Shown here one piece after another: positions 12,001-18,549 of a stretch of 39,814 nt of DNA. The stretch is from a virus, in IMG/VR virus record IMGVR_UViG_3300032315_000542, positions 1 through 39,814 of that record. One strand, given 5' to 3'. Below the pieces are notes generated by a model. That model ran no database searches, was not told the origin of the DNA, and was given only the letters and a program-made list of their open reading frames with translations. Position numbers and translations under genes: made by a program. Position 1 is the stretch's first letter; each line of letters begins with the position of its first letter.

Positions 12001-14586
12001 GCTTCGTACAGTAACATCATTGTCAGCAGCAAAGATTACACGGGCGCCGGGGAACAATCCATAATTGTTAACAGTGGTATCGCTGGCATAAAGAATTGCA
12101 GTAGATGTTCCTGCAATGTTTTGCGGAATAGCCCAGCTTACTGTTAAAGTTAATGTATCGGTTCCTGAAATGTTAGTGATTTGTGTATTGGCTGGAAGCA
12201 ACGCAGTAGAGTCTGCGATGAACATAAAATTCGTTAGTGTGCCGGTCAATGCAGCAGCGGCTACTGTTATAGTAGTTGAGGTTGCTAATGGTACTGCGGC
12301 TCCGTTGCCGGTGCCTGCGGCTTCACACACGAAGATGCTGCCCAACGCATAGTTGTTATCAACCGTGCCTGCTACTACGTTCCAGTCTGTAGTTGTACCG
12401 TATGTGCTAATCTGATATGTTAAGCCCGGCACAAACGAACCTGCTGCTATCGGAGTCACCGAAGTAGCATTGATGGTTGCAGTTGCAGTAGAGTACGTCT
12501 GCACATCAGGGTAATATGCGAGTGATCCAGGAACAGTTGACAATGCGTCAGTGTTGGTAGTGTCAATGAAGTCTACCGGATCTTTACCTACTGCACCGGA
12601 ATTGAATAATTTTAAGTTTGGATAAAACTCAATGATAGGTCTTGCGGCTTTATGAGAAATATTCGCATATGTTGTTACAATAGTAGGATCGTCGTTGTAT
12701 CTTGCAGTTGCAGTGATTACATCGATGTGGAACCAGCGGTTACTTCTTGCCCATGCATTCTTATTAATTGAGTTACGTGCAATGGTAACATAGTCAGCTT
12801 GAACAGGAATATCAAGGCTGATATCCCAATTTCCGATATCCCAATCCAAGATGTCCCATGCGATGTATTCGCCTTGGCTAAACTCTTCCGGCACTACGAG
12901 TGTTTCAACGGGTACCAGTTCAATTGAGGTTCCTACGCCTTGGACATAGTATTCACCGGTAAGGTAGCTTGTAGGGATTACATCGCCGTTGAAACTTACC
13001 TTTAGTCCATTAGTAAACACCACACCGTTAGGAGATGTATAATTTGCGCGACCCAAAATTTGTGTCTCGACATTGATAGTATTATTCAAGTTATCTTCGA
13101 TGAGGCGAATAACACCTACTTTATTTGGATTATCTCCGTCTTGGTAGTACAGTACATCAAGGGGTGCGCTGATATACGGAATCAGTTCTAGGTTGTTAGA
13201 AGCGTTAAGATAGAAAGGTATGTTATTCCATTCTGTGCCGTAAACTGGCAAGATGCGAGTGTCTGCGGGAATTGCCCCGTCTGGAATCAATCTTATGATT
13301 GGATCAGCCGGATCGCCGATATACGTAACTACAAAGAATGTGTTTCCTACATTTACACTAAACCCGTCTTCATACAGACCTTGGTTGACATTAACTGTCA
13401 TTGTACCTGAAGCCGCAGTCAAGGTGATTGGGTCACCGTTCAATGCAGTTGAAATAGTGAATGAATTTGAGTTCGGAATACTTTGAATGAAGTAAACTTG
13501 TCCTAGGTTAATGCCACCAAAGCCAACTCCACTAAATGTTACGGTGCCTCCCACGATCAATCCGCTTGTACTACCTGAAGCTAAAGTAAATGCGCTAGTG
13601 TCGCAGCTACTAACAGTGAGTGTGATAGGTGCAACTAAATCAGGAGCATTAGTATCATATTCAGTTTCATCAAAGTAAGAAGAAATGTATGCAATTGGTT
13701 GCGGGGTGTTATAGAAAGCAACACGCAAGCCTTGCAACGATGTGATTCCATCGATACCCTCAAATGAGTTTACGAATTGGCCGTTGATGTCATCAAAGGA
13801 GCTAGTGCTAATCACATCGGTGTTAACTGTAGTAGGGAAAATGTATTCATCTTGTGCGTTACGTTGCGGAACTTCAAAAGTAACAAGACCCGAAGTGGCG
13901 CCGTTGTTGACTACACCGTATACATCGCGCACTGATTGATTTGGTTGTGTCGGGCTATATCCGGAAACACCAGGAGCGCCCTGAATCCAAAACGGGGAAG
14001 ACTGGTCTACTTGAAAAGTATACGTGCCGCCTCTCAATAATGTGATTGCAGGATTAGTATTTGATCTGGTAGAACCTTCTCTAACGATACTATACGTGTT
14101 AGTGTTGTCGGTAACAACAAATGCTTCTCTTGAGAATACAGTCGATGCTGCGACCTGAACGGAAGGAGGCCCTTCCGGCAACCAATAATACTGATTGAAA
14201 TTGATGAGAGCGTCTAGATTGGTGAACGAATCCCAGGAATAGAATTGACTCTTAAACAATATATTATTGTTTTCAGTTATTCCGCCTTCCATCTTGAGCG
14301 CATCAATGATTCCAGGATAAGTGATGAAATCTTTAGCAGTAGACTCGTCTGGCTTAGTGAAAACAACACTAGGATCCAGCTGATAGTCGGCGCGAGTTTT
14401 AGTAGGTTCAGTAACGTATGCGTCTGTTGCATTGACACCGGTTCCAAATGTACTACCAACATAGCCTTGGATGTTTGCTACACTCGGTGGATTTACGAGT
14501 TGATCGAGGGTTGCTGCCAAAAACTGTGCGTTGGGAGGGGTTTGAAAAACCTCTGGAAGAAAATTAAGTGTTCTTACTCTAGCCAT
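1..14586 (-). CDS. Giant virion structural protein, baseplate-associated (C-terminus outside window)
   Basis: I read the frame codon by codon from ATG at 14586 to base 1: 4862 codons with no stop, so the protein exceeds 4800 residues and its end lies outside. It begins MARVRTLNFLPEVFQ, a start I associate with giant structural proteins of marine T4-like phages. It lies directly after gp6, where T4 has gp7, so it is probably a baseplate-wedge or peripheral tail protein; this is inferred from position. It is rich in beta-type sequence. A recurring module reads roughly YY[VI]..I followed by F[ST][IV]S (for example near 13480, 1935, 1600 and 700). Residues about 2463-2750 and 3055-3180 resemble FG-GAP beta-propeller blades (FGQSLATNYDGSVLVVGAP; YGEALDFNSNVVIVGSP). 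No Shine-Dalgarno is evident. Open frames on the opposite strand here are shadows. Confidence 0.93.
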   Translation of the reverse strand, partial: MARVRTLNFLPEVFQTPPNAQFLAATLDQLVNPPSVANIQGYVGSTFGTGVNATDAYVTEPTKTRADYQLDPSVVFTKPDESTAKDFITYPGIIDALKMEGGITENNNILFKSQFYSWDSFTNLDALINFNQYYWLPEGPPSVQVAASTVFSREAFVVTDNTNTYSIVREGSTRSNTNPAITLLRGGTYTFQVDQSSPFWIQGAPGVSGYSPTQPNQSVRDVYGVVNNGATSGLVTFEVPQRNAQDEYIFPTTVNTDVISTSSFDDINGQFVNSFEGIDGITSLQGLRVAFYNTPQPIAYISSYFDETEYDTNAPDLVAPITLTVSSCDTSAFTLASGSTSGLIVGGTVTFSGVGFGGINLGQVYFIQSIPNSNSFTISTALNGDPITLTAASGTMTVNVNQGLYEDGFSVNVGNTFFVVTYIGDPADPIIRLIPDGAIPADTRILPVYGTEWNNIPFYLNASNNLELIPYISAPLDVLYYQDGDNPNKVGVIRLIEDNLNNTINVETQILGRANYTSPNGVVFTNGLKVSFNGDVIPTSYLTGEYYVQGVGTSIELVPVETLVVPEEFSQGEYIAWDILDWDIGNWDISLDIPVQADYVTIARNSINKNAWARSNRWFHIDVITATARYNDDPTIVTTYANISHKAARPIIEFYPNLKLFNSGAVGKDPVDFIDTTNTDALSTVPGSLAYYPDVQTYSTATATINATSVTPIAAGSFVPGLTYQISTYGTTTDWNVVAGTVDNNYALGSIFVCEAAGTGNGAAVPLATSTTITVAAAALTGTLTNFMFIADSTALLPANTQITNISGTDTLTLTVSWAIPQNIAGTSTAILYASDTTVNNYGLFPGARVIFAADNDVTVRSKIYVAAFSTVHSPSDPPTFVVGSSYQINTLGTTDWNVVAGTTSVTYQVGDIIVCEVVGTGTGTATLLPVGSVITLTVAEDGIVAPDTQTVITRGYANSGLSYWFDGIDWMQSQQKTQLNQAPEFDILDGNGISFSDPIVYPSTTFTGCKLFNYTLGSGTKDPVLGFPIRYSSVSNQGDVSFDVSLNSDTFSYVSGGNPFNQKVNTGYVYNITSDVSYTRLLGWETAIAPSQQYQIFNFDFSVTAPAYIFICDIAALPALQPNETGWPRVKVYINNVYQEPSDYSVEIGTNSTTIQLFTQIDENTLVQVLLLSDQVSKVGYYQVPLNLSNNPLNTDLTTVNTGDIRTQYQDIFINAPNTTGTIFGSNNFRDCGNLNPYGTKIIQNSASLVLPGTFLRNPQYNLFNALQFNSREYVKYKQLLVDTVQNTPYEQRYTPAEILDEALDQITAAKSQINAFFWSDMLPNKSSYISNSYVFNNDLDRSQYPLSHVYNFETANYNGVLVYLSRAVDNIIVEKQLLIGTEYVVSTDSPTLTITIPMQDGDIVTIREYNQTYGSYVPNTPTKLGIYPKYIPQVILDSNYLIPTYFILGHDGSYTKLYGDYIPEFDILVDFRDQALLEFEKRVYNNLKLSTETPITRYEVVPGFFRTPTYSWDEFLRIYSTQFLNWIGQNRIDYKTQYFSRVNEFTYNYTNSSSKLDNSPILQGYWRGVYQYYYDTTTPDTTPWEMLGFTIMPTWWTARYGPAPYTSDNGILWNDLEQGLIWNNGEPYINPLVARPGLSAVIPVNSNGDLLSPFKVIVSNYNPSTFNKDWVVGDDGPAELSYRRSSTFPFDLTRIFALTRPAEFYNLCVDLDNYKYNAEFNQYLFNDRSHLVPSNIEVYGDGTAKTSYINWIVDYEKQQGIDATTEITTTLDNLDVRLVYRLAGYSDKSMLQFYVEKPTPTSTNASLLIPDESYSILLYDNQPFDRLLFSGVIVQQNQGYWTVYGNSQNIAYFEILDPAFNGNFTTISLEKQTVKVAVNYTTDISFVPYGTKFYTPQDVAQFLLSYGKYLESKGMMFNDVQNGIPITWTQMVYEFLYWIQTGWSNGSVITLNPAATTLDVNQPSALVQPLTVQQQNFVLNQNLYPIRLNDLCVNRDDTLFHMHTLNTGDAMAYAQFNFSNFEHGIVFDNTTLFNDIIYNLTTGLRQNRIYVRGQKTAEWNGTVNAWGFIVNQSDIQEFNSFVKYTKNEIVKYKNKYWTSLTIIEPSNVFDETKWKRINYSDIQQGLFANPSTRAYESTLYYNAEKANLEKDADLLAFSLIGYRPRDYLALIDLTSTAQVQVYKNLIKNKGTLNALSAFKGANLPQGGIQYDIYENWAIKSGEYGGVLNENFVEFRINQTNMTGDPAIVSLTNGGSTEGAMQEIPLSNLFNYGTAISSPNILSTTTTYATQGLYPSAGYVNFNDVKMSTYFYSGLPTATNINGTIIPIQNFYVGEYLWMANFKEKWGVFRWNTIGQVTQVRNNQNQTATVTFSAPHGLNRLDPMAIINFAANIDGYYIVTDIVNMYEVIINLSVVGANQSTVQGRGLGFAFESQRVATPSEIEALDLTENEFIKNTVWVDENSDGDWAVYRKSINYQYETQFQIPQSSTYGSAVAYTDQAGYLIGDAGSNVVYRYSYDPMSNTSQLYQTVTPYSPAVSSGFGSSIAYAQNVYAIAANDPTSGTNKTYIYVINDSILSQQMVKYQSPISGSVNDIAMSSDANWMYLGIPDSGIISVYRRDNILINAGYLKIGETYTITTLGDTNWVAAGALDNKVGISFIALNSGSALLPDGAVFGTATQTTYKLVTTIDCTDLGLTSASAFGQSLATNYDGSVLVVGAPKVILNSSIDNWGAAYVYQRAEQNFETQTPSVSYQPQTFQLAWTPADTKQVLSSVAVASNYLTVNSVSGLEVGMPVMFTGTSFGASGISPYITYYIQDIAGSTIALKNSRSTNTRITLTNSTVSCTMYPQNSQLYVSVNGTVVQDNNYALGEGTLYYTGNLRAGDIVSVSGNEFFMVQELNSASTERSDIYYGTSVATTRYGSDVLVGSPYEIDAEGREGAVYGYINGGAKYGVVIGTSPCNLLGTRTLLINGYAAVLPAGDATMVANAITETRITNVRATATADNKIIIQLINNNLAGVNEKLVLTVFDNSVLDELGIQLYANTQVVKCPHGFGPTAFGNNIKTNQSNGIVVSAPVGTRYTGTFFDFTDDENLNNDTVFDNNATRFVDSYPNAGAVYMFEYLSNNNESVSSPGSWTYAQSVNDTAIDYGFNPQYGEALDFNSNVVIVGSPNFQPTTIGGKAVVYLNETGVNDWAVYRQSSAVVDINRIQNTQLFGAITNETLVNLDYIDPLQNKILGAARENLDFVTGVDPATYNVSYNTESGPVWGAAHVGRLWFDTSNVRWVNYHQNDVVYNSRYWGQVFPGSDVAVYSWISSFIPPQNYQGPGVPYDVNQYVVNNVINSSNVVVPMYYFWVRNTNVIFSQTGKTLSDSVVQSYIANPRTSGISYMAPLLPNTFGIYNSGAYINANDTVFHVGFSNSQSEDTIHNEYSLIRANFQDDFLPGFPNINATHVEGGIHGDIGQQYIYGAPYSLYAKLLDSLAGCTPSGTVVPDPFLPAAVQSGVLVRPSQSFFYARLDAIKNYLIYANDIIINYPIFELREELSFLFTTGEFYNTPDYWSYVDWWAPGYNSGVKPSVQVSVFAELSTLNVAVGTVARVVQNISGRWEVYIQTAIGVWNRIGLQNGTLQFKDDLWNYAAGKLGWDGNFFDTNSFDLYPSEETRSIVRALNEQIYVSDLLIHRNKSLILLFEYIQAETIESQNYLPWLNKTSLADVSHVIRELIPYEVYKTDDQTFLSGYVNETKPYHVVIKDFLFKYTKTDVFEGDVTDFDVPAAYNSTDQQFISPQLVYTIDTSGIYEYNAQDPIWQTNAYSQWFQNFGLSVTGQPGFPITTLNSFLTRGTRYILVDNAHGFPANGMITIGTEQIGYSYVDRSLNIVGGLSRGINQTTPVDHIPGEQIFMDLPAVILLDGGRGYTNPPKVTAVIDTTKYPVPRELAVFEAVLGTDSVVQINVVNPGSGYAVLPTLEIEPALTVYFSNTDINSRFNTINIYAPDLRTGDLVRYRAGVGAGAGRLADGQWYYINVLESTTISVIGLYSTYSNAINDQDRIALFDNGTSTGMSLNLGAKASIITSSAPIRENIITLKFDRTTYGSKIVDWQADSFYGAYFAGSYYSVDTTAASSGVSLESTHPDINTLLASADGATFEITDVQNQETLTWSSLVRNVEETIDEGSGFPDEDRYLIRLVLSDSTEPNASGSTIGFYVGMPIKFTGGLAGTGITSGTTYYVAKIINETDFSIEDANGTIIGLNDIIVEVPVLCYTGQVVDTAIVSVNYPGILTATATTASNNAITVPLTALGTGGTNGFYPGLTVFFTGTDAQFADFENKIIANEVYYINTIIDQQTFTISEFKNPTFTNVLQNIADTSLVLPITATVTATIGGASDIVVLDSNANFNFNDPVIFNTMVIAGSEVSTFGNIVSGTVYYVSEVVDGSPTQIKISATRSGVNFDLSTVVAASDTSAVATNQSNVLPLANATGELTMNVALPVSPGQVNGQEFRFYETSGQYINKSGAISNLIETAVYATIAAPVNKVAVESTTNFYTNLPIQFEVATGGLSTGTTYYVLEYSGKSSGGSTLPNLEVQVEVTLSTGNQLVCKAGTDTSDLYLNMPITFSGTGLGGLIISDQYFVKSIDDPTHFTVSELPGGTTTALSDDAGEMVGTGYPYITVSASPGGSPVSLSTSTTPSALDQVNLTNPAFDISYILGGYRAIIADGGSGFAINNVITISGTEVEGLSPKNDIIITVSEVDANGVITRVSPAGSPPNIELSYYLKVISATQFEVYENSLMTIPVSGKTFPYVGLTSTTATAATASDDRITVGDSSVFNLNDSVVFTGNIFASEITLGQVYYIKSKPTSTTVTLSTDPAG

Positions 14587-14591
14587 CTATA

Positions 14592-14599
14592 TATTTATC
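14592..14599 (-). promoter_or_regulatory. Late-promoter-like motif before the giant gene
   Basis: The minus strand reads GATAAATA, one base off the T4 late -10 element TATAAATA. It lies in the 14-base gap between the gp6 stop and the giant-gene ATG. Only 5 bases separate it from the ATG, so a transcript starting here would be nearly leaderless. The same extended string GATAAATATA stands before gp6. Confidence 0.45.
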
Positions 14600-14600
14600 T

Positions 14601-17600
14601 TTATGCAACTTGGAGTTCTGCGGGTGTCAACGCCGCCACAACTACGATATCATTTGGTGTAGCTGCGTTTGCGAAAATCTCATACGGTAAACATTTGATT
14701 TCATACAAGTCTCCGAATGGTTTTTGCGGGTCATTGGGGACAAGAACCGCAGAGCTAATCAAATCTCCGCACTCTGCGTGAAGATACGCACTTAGTTCTG
14801 AGAAGTAGAACGTGTCCCCAAAGTCCCAGTTATTGACATTGAAGTACGAGTTCATCGCGGTTAGTACAGCACTTCTGATCTCACTGTTGCTTGCATTTGT
14901 GCTGCTTGCCTTGATGACCTTGATAGTACCCTGCAATGCAGAAGCAGCTTTAGGACCAAAGAGAGGTTTGAACACGACGCTATTTAGAATCACTGAATCT
15001 GACAACATTTTATAATCTTGAAGTTGACCATAATCTTGTCCTAGTTCAGTCATTGTTGGCATTTCCGGAATAGGGATAGTTCCGGTGGTGTCTTGAATGT
15101 AATTTTGATAGGCAGTGTAATATGATTGGGTCACTACATACATGTCAATGATATTTGTAGTTGCAGGATCAATTCTGTTCGTATTATTAGAATTGTGTCT
15201 GTATTGGAAGGACACACCCTGACGACCCGGCATCATAGAATACTGTGGTTGCAACGTCATAATATAAAAAGGGGTAAGGACAGTAAGGTCTTGCACTGAT
15301 GCATAGAATTTGTCTTCACTGGACGCATAAAATACTTGTCCCAAAGGATAGTCATACTTTACTACTTCAATTTGATTGAGCGTTGGCCATGCGTACACGA
15401 TGTCAGATGACGGAATAACATACTGCCTCGACAGATTGAATGGATCTATCACTGTTTCGAAGAACGTATAGATTCCAACATTGGGTGTGTTGTTGACATA
15501 ACCAGTAATCTCATTAAAGAAGTCTGGATTTGCGATCAATTGACGATTGTTAACGTCGGTAGCTGCAACTTCTACTTCAAAATCATTGATGTACCCGTCA
15601 CTCTGTGTAGTCTGACCAACAACATTTATTTTATAGTCTCTACCTAGCGATTGTGTTGCGTTGGGTTGAGGTTGAGGGTTTACTGAAAGAACGTTAACGA
15701 AATCTTGAATAACTTTTCCTGAGAAAGGATCATAAACGATCTCGTCTCTGTTAAAAGTGAATCTAGTGTCAGCCACTGATCCAAAGTAGTATGTCAATGA
15801 GCGGTAAGTGATCGTGTATGCATTAGTTCCAGTGCAGACAAACTTGACAAAATAATTTTCATTGTCACCCCGACCGACTGACCAACGCTGTTGATTGATC
15901 AACAATGAATTATCAAACAGTAGAGTGAAGTTTTGTTGTAGTTCCATTCTCAAAGCACACTCTCGGATAACCTCAGCAGGAATAGAATTATCAAATACAG
16001 GAATTACTTGCGCTAGAATCGCATCATTGGGCAAATATCCACTAATCTTGATAGGCCCTGTTCCGTTAGCGAAGCTACCTTGATTATTATTACTACCATC
16101 ACCTGCGACATTCAATATAGTAGTCCAAACGTAACTAGAGTCGCCCGGACCCGGAATACCAGATTGCAATCTATTATTGGCATCAAAGTAAAATCCAGAC
16201 GGTGCAACAAACTTACACAAGGCGCCGGTAGTGACATACTTTAGATTAGTAGATGCAAAGGTCCCCACAGACTGCGGTGTTTCGAGCGCACCTAGCACGT
16301 TATAAAAGTAGCCTGACTCAGTACTAGTATCTACTGTACTAGTCTTCCAATAGATAACTTGTGATGCAGGGGTAGTTCCAGGATTTGTTACAGTATATCT
16401 AGGATAGTCCTGAATATAATACTGATTAGCTCTGTTCAACGCTAGCACCGAAGCTAAGGTGTTAGTAAAGAACGAAATGATTTCACTGCTATTAGTAATT
16501 GTTAGAGTTAAGAAACCCTCTGCATCACTCTGGTACAATGCACCATCGCTTCCAAAAGAGTTGGTGCTTGAATATTTGCCAGTAGGGTCAAGTAAATCTA
16601 AGTTCTTAGATACACCGATAGAAGAACGGTTAATTGCTTTAGACTTAATGATCGAACTGTACAATGTATACGGGAAGTTATTATAGTCTTCACCGTTAAC
16701 CATTCTGTTCTGTGTATAGTAACGAGTTGGTGCTCGTTGCTTAATGTCTTGTAAAGACTCACGTGCCTGTGCATTGGAAACTGTCAACGTGAGAGTTAGT
16801 CCAGCAGTGAGAGTTTGTGGTCTTCCTGTTCTATCAATGTAAGTGAATGATATCGTAACACCGTTCATTTCATTTGGGGCAATCGTATATGTTAATGCAT
16901 TTCCTGCACGAACATACGCTCTGAAATTTCCTAGGGGAATTTCAGAGAAGACGCCATCTCCAAAGATGTAAGATACCGTATCGTTGAACCCTGAGTTTAC
17001 TGAGAAGATTTTTCTTCCTGAAGTTTCAGTTTGCAGATACGCATTGGCATAGATGTTAGAAACCTGATTCCAAAGCGTTCTTGTGTTGTTACTATTAATC
17101 TGATACAACCAAGTATCCGTGTTGTTGACACCCTCGATGCCGCCGATACCAATATTTTGATTTGAAACTTGTTGTTGTAGTGAGAAATCGTAATTCTGCA
17201 ACTGACCCTGCTTGAAGTAGAAGAAGAATCCAGTTTCAGGGGACCCAAATCCTAACTTATCATTACGATATAGCACATTGAATCTTCCGGACGGAGCCGG
17301 AGGAATTTCATAAACATAGTCTTCACCAATCGTAGATGTGCTTACTAGTTCAAAATTCATGTTCATCCCGTTAATGACAGATGTGAAGGGGATGATTGGC
17401 AAAGATGTAGTAGGAATCTGTAATGCGTATTCGCTAGTCGTGACTCCTAGAACGTCAGTCGTATTGCCCGGTCTGCCTATTCTCTGCGTGTTGATCATAG
17501 CAGAATTCCAGATTGTGTTCATCTGTTCTAACCAATTGGGGTTGGCAGGGTCATTCCAAAGAACTGTCTGATTACCTAAATTCATACCGTTAATATCAGT

Positions 17601-17987
17601 GATGTTCTGAGTAGTCTGAAGACTAGTAACCTTTAAGTAGCCTTGACCGGCTAGATTACGCTTTGGAGTGTAAGAGACAAGATTAGCTAGCTTGATAACA
17701 GAGTCACGGCGTTCAGCAGTATCAATAAAGTTTTCACGGGCATTTAGGTCATCGCGGAAGGCAAGACCCTGTCCCATGAACGCAATAACATCCAGTAATG
17801 CGATAAATTCTGAAGATTCAGTGTAGTCGTTGAAAGTTTCTGGATAGTATAGGCGTAGGTAATCAATGAAAGACTTACGTAAGGTTTCATAATCATAGCT
17901 CTGAAAGTCAGCTTGATTGTATGTTTGATATAGGGTCTTCCAGTCATTAAGACCGAAGAGTGCTGATTGCCTGGAACTTGATGCCAT
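14601..17987 (-). CDS. 6: Baseplate wedge protein gp6, enlarged
   Basis: This is a homologue of T4 gp6, the dimeric wedge protein that forms the inner ring of the baseplate. The N-terminal 130 residues (SALFGLNDWKTLYQTYN, then a LRKSFIDYLRLYYPETFNDY-type segment and SSEFIALLDVIAF) and the C-terminal block (NNWDFGDTFYFSELSAYLHA, LVPNDPQKPFG) are characteristic of gp6 in marine T4-like phages. At 1128 residues it is much longer than T4 gp6 (about 660), and the extra length is in the middle. ATG at 17987 follows a 55-base gap carrying a late-promoter motif. It lies between gp25 and the giant gene, matching the T4 6-7-8 order. Identity is secure; the role of the middle part is unknown. Confidence 0.95.
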   Translation of the reverse strand: MASSSRQSALFGLNDWKTLYQTYNQADFQSYDYETLRKSFIDYLRLYYPETFNDYTESSEFIALLDVIAFMGQGLAFRDDLNARENFIDTAERRDSVIKLANLVSYTPKRNLAGQGYLKVTSLQTTQNITDINGMNLGNQTVLWNDPANPNWLEQMNTIWNSAMINTQRIGRPGNTTDVLGVTTSEYALQIPTTSLPIIPFTSVINGMNMNFELVSTSTIGEDYVYEIPPAPSGRFNVLYRNDKLGFGSPETGFFFYFKQGQLQNYDFSLQQQVSNQNIGIGGIEGVNNTDTWLYQINSNNTRTLWNQVSNIYANAYLQTETSGRKIFSVNSGFNDTVSYIFGDGVFSEIPLGNFRAYVRAGNALTYTIAPNEMNGVTISFTYIDRTGRPQTLTAGLTLTLTVSNAQARESLQDIKQRAPTRYYTQNRMVNGEDYNNFPYTLYSSIIKSKAINRSSIGVSKNLDLLDPTGKYSSTNSFGSDGALYQSDAEGFLTLTITNSSEIISFFTNTLASVLALNRANQYYIQDYPRYTVTNPGTTPASQVIYWKTSTVDTSTESGYFYNVLGALETPQSVGTFASTNLKYVTTGALCKFVAPSGFYFDANNRLQSGIPGPGDSSYVWTTILNVAGDGSNNNQGSFANGTGPIKISGYLPNDAILAQVIPVFDNSIPAEVIRECALRMELQQNFTLLFDNSLLINQQRWSVGRGDNENYFVKFVCTGTNAYTITYRSLTYYFGSVADTRFTFNRDEIVYDPFSGKVIQDFVNVLSVNPQPQPNATQSLGRDYKINVVGQTTQSDGYINDFEVEVAATDVNNRQLIANPDFFNEITGYVNNTPNVGIYTFFETVIDPFNLSRQYVIPSSDIVYAWPTLNQIEVVKYDYPLGQVFYASSEDKFYASVQDLTVLTPFYIMTLQPQYSMMPGRQGVSFQYRHNSNNTNRIDPATTNIIDMYVVTQSYYTAYQNYIQDTTGTIPIPEMPTMTELGQDYGQLQDYKMLSDSVILNSVVFKPLFGPKAASALQGTIKVIKASSTNASNSEIRSAVLTAMNSYFNVNNWDFGDTFYFSELSAYLHAECGDLISSAVLVPNDPQKPFGDLYEIKCLPYEIFANAATPNDIVVVAALTPAELQVA

Positions 17988-18011
17988 AGTTATACTCTCT
18001 TGATATGAATA

Positions 18012-18019
18012 TATTTATC
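18012..18019 (-). promoter_or_regulatory. Late promoter upstream of gp6
   Basis: The minus strand reads GATAAATA (extended GATAAATATA) 24 bases before the gp6 ATG. It matches the gp55-type late -10 box TATAAATA at seven of eight positions. The spacing resembles that of the motif before the cap-like gene at 27150 (27 bases). Confidence 0.6.
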
Positions 18020-18042
18020 ATTATCAAAAAAGTGTATTTTGA

Positions 18043-18546
18043 TTATACCGGAGAGGCAACAGCGGTTTCTTGGTTAAAGAAGATGTTCAATAACGCCGGG
18101 TTGTTGAAAGGAACTACAGAACATTGGATTTCTATCAATATACCCTGCTCTTGCGGAAAGGCTTTAATAAAGTTGAGAGCAAGCCTAGGATCCTGTGATG
18201 CGACTCGGCGAAGCTCATTTTCTAGTTGAACTTGTACGTCTGCTGTATTAGGTTCAAACAAGAAAGACCAAAGAGATGTTCCTAACTGCGGTTGACCAAC
18301 TTTGCTTCCAAGCGGTGTGTTCAACGCATTTAAGAAATCCCTGATCACAAGTTGTTCGTCAGTTAAGGTGAATTTTTTACCAGGAATCAACGAGCTACCA
18401 ATCCCGCCGTAGCCTGTAGGGATACCATAGCCATTAATGTTGAGACCATTGATGCTAACCGACTGGTTCATTGAACTGCCGAGTTGCATGTTCGTACTTC
18501 TTGGTTGACAAGCATTTTGTGTACTGAATCCGATATATTGTGGCAT
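18043..18546 (-). CDS. 25: Baseplate wedge / sheath initiator gp25
   Basis: This 167-residue protein has the gp25-like fold signature: a TDEQLVIRDFLNALNTPLG segment, then GTSLWSFLFEPNT and ENELRRVASQDPRLAL, with the family's Glu-Pro and Pro-Arg positions. gp25 joins the wedge gp6 ring to the tail sheath and starts sheath polymerisation. T4 gp25 is 132 residues; the extra length is an N-terminal stretch rich in Ser, Asn and Gly (residues 1-55). The start is ATG at 18546, with an AGAGG ribosome binding site about 7 bases upstream that lies within the end of the preceding spike gene. It sits between the spike gene and gp6. Confidence 0.92.
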   Translation of the reverse strand: MPQYIGFSTQNACQPRSTNMQLGSSMNQSVSINGLNINGYGIPTGYGGIGSSLIPGKKFTLTDEQLVIRDFLNALNTPLGSKVGQPQLGTSLWSFLFEPNTADVQVQLENELRRVASQDPRLALNFIKAFPQEQGILIEIQCSVVPFNNPALLNIFFNQETAVASPV

Positions 18547-18549
18547 TGT

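Noticed and set aside
14245-14781. A 178-residue plus-strand open frame across the gp6 / giant-gene border
   Set aside because: It lies antisense to two strongly supported genes, has no recognisable protein features and spans the intergenic gap without a start signal.
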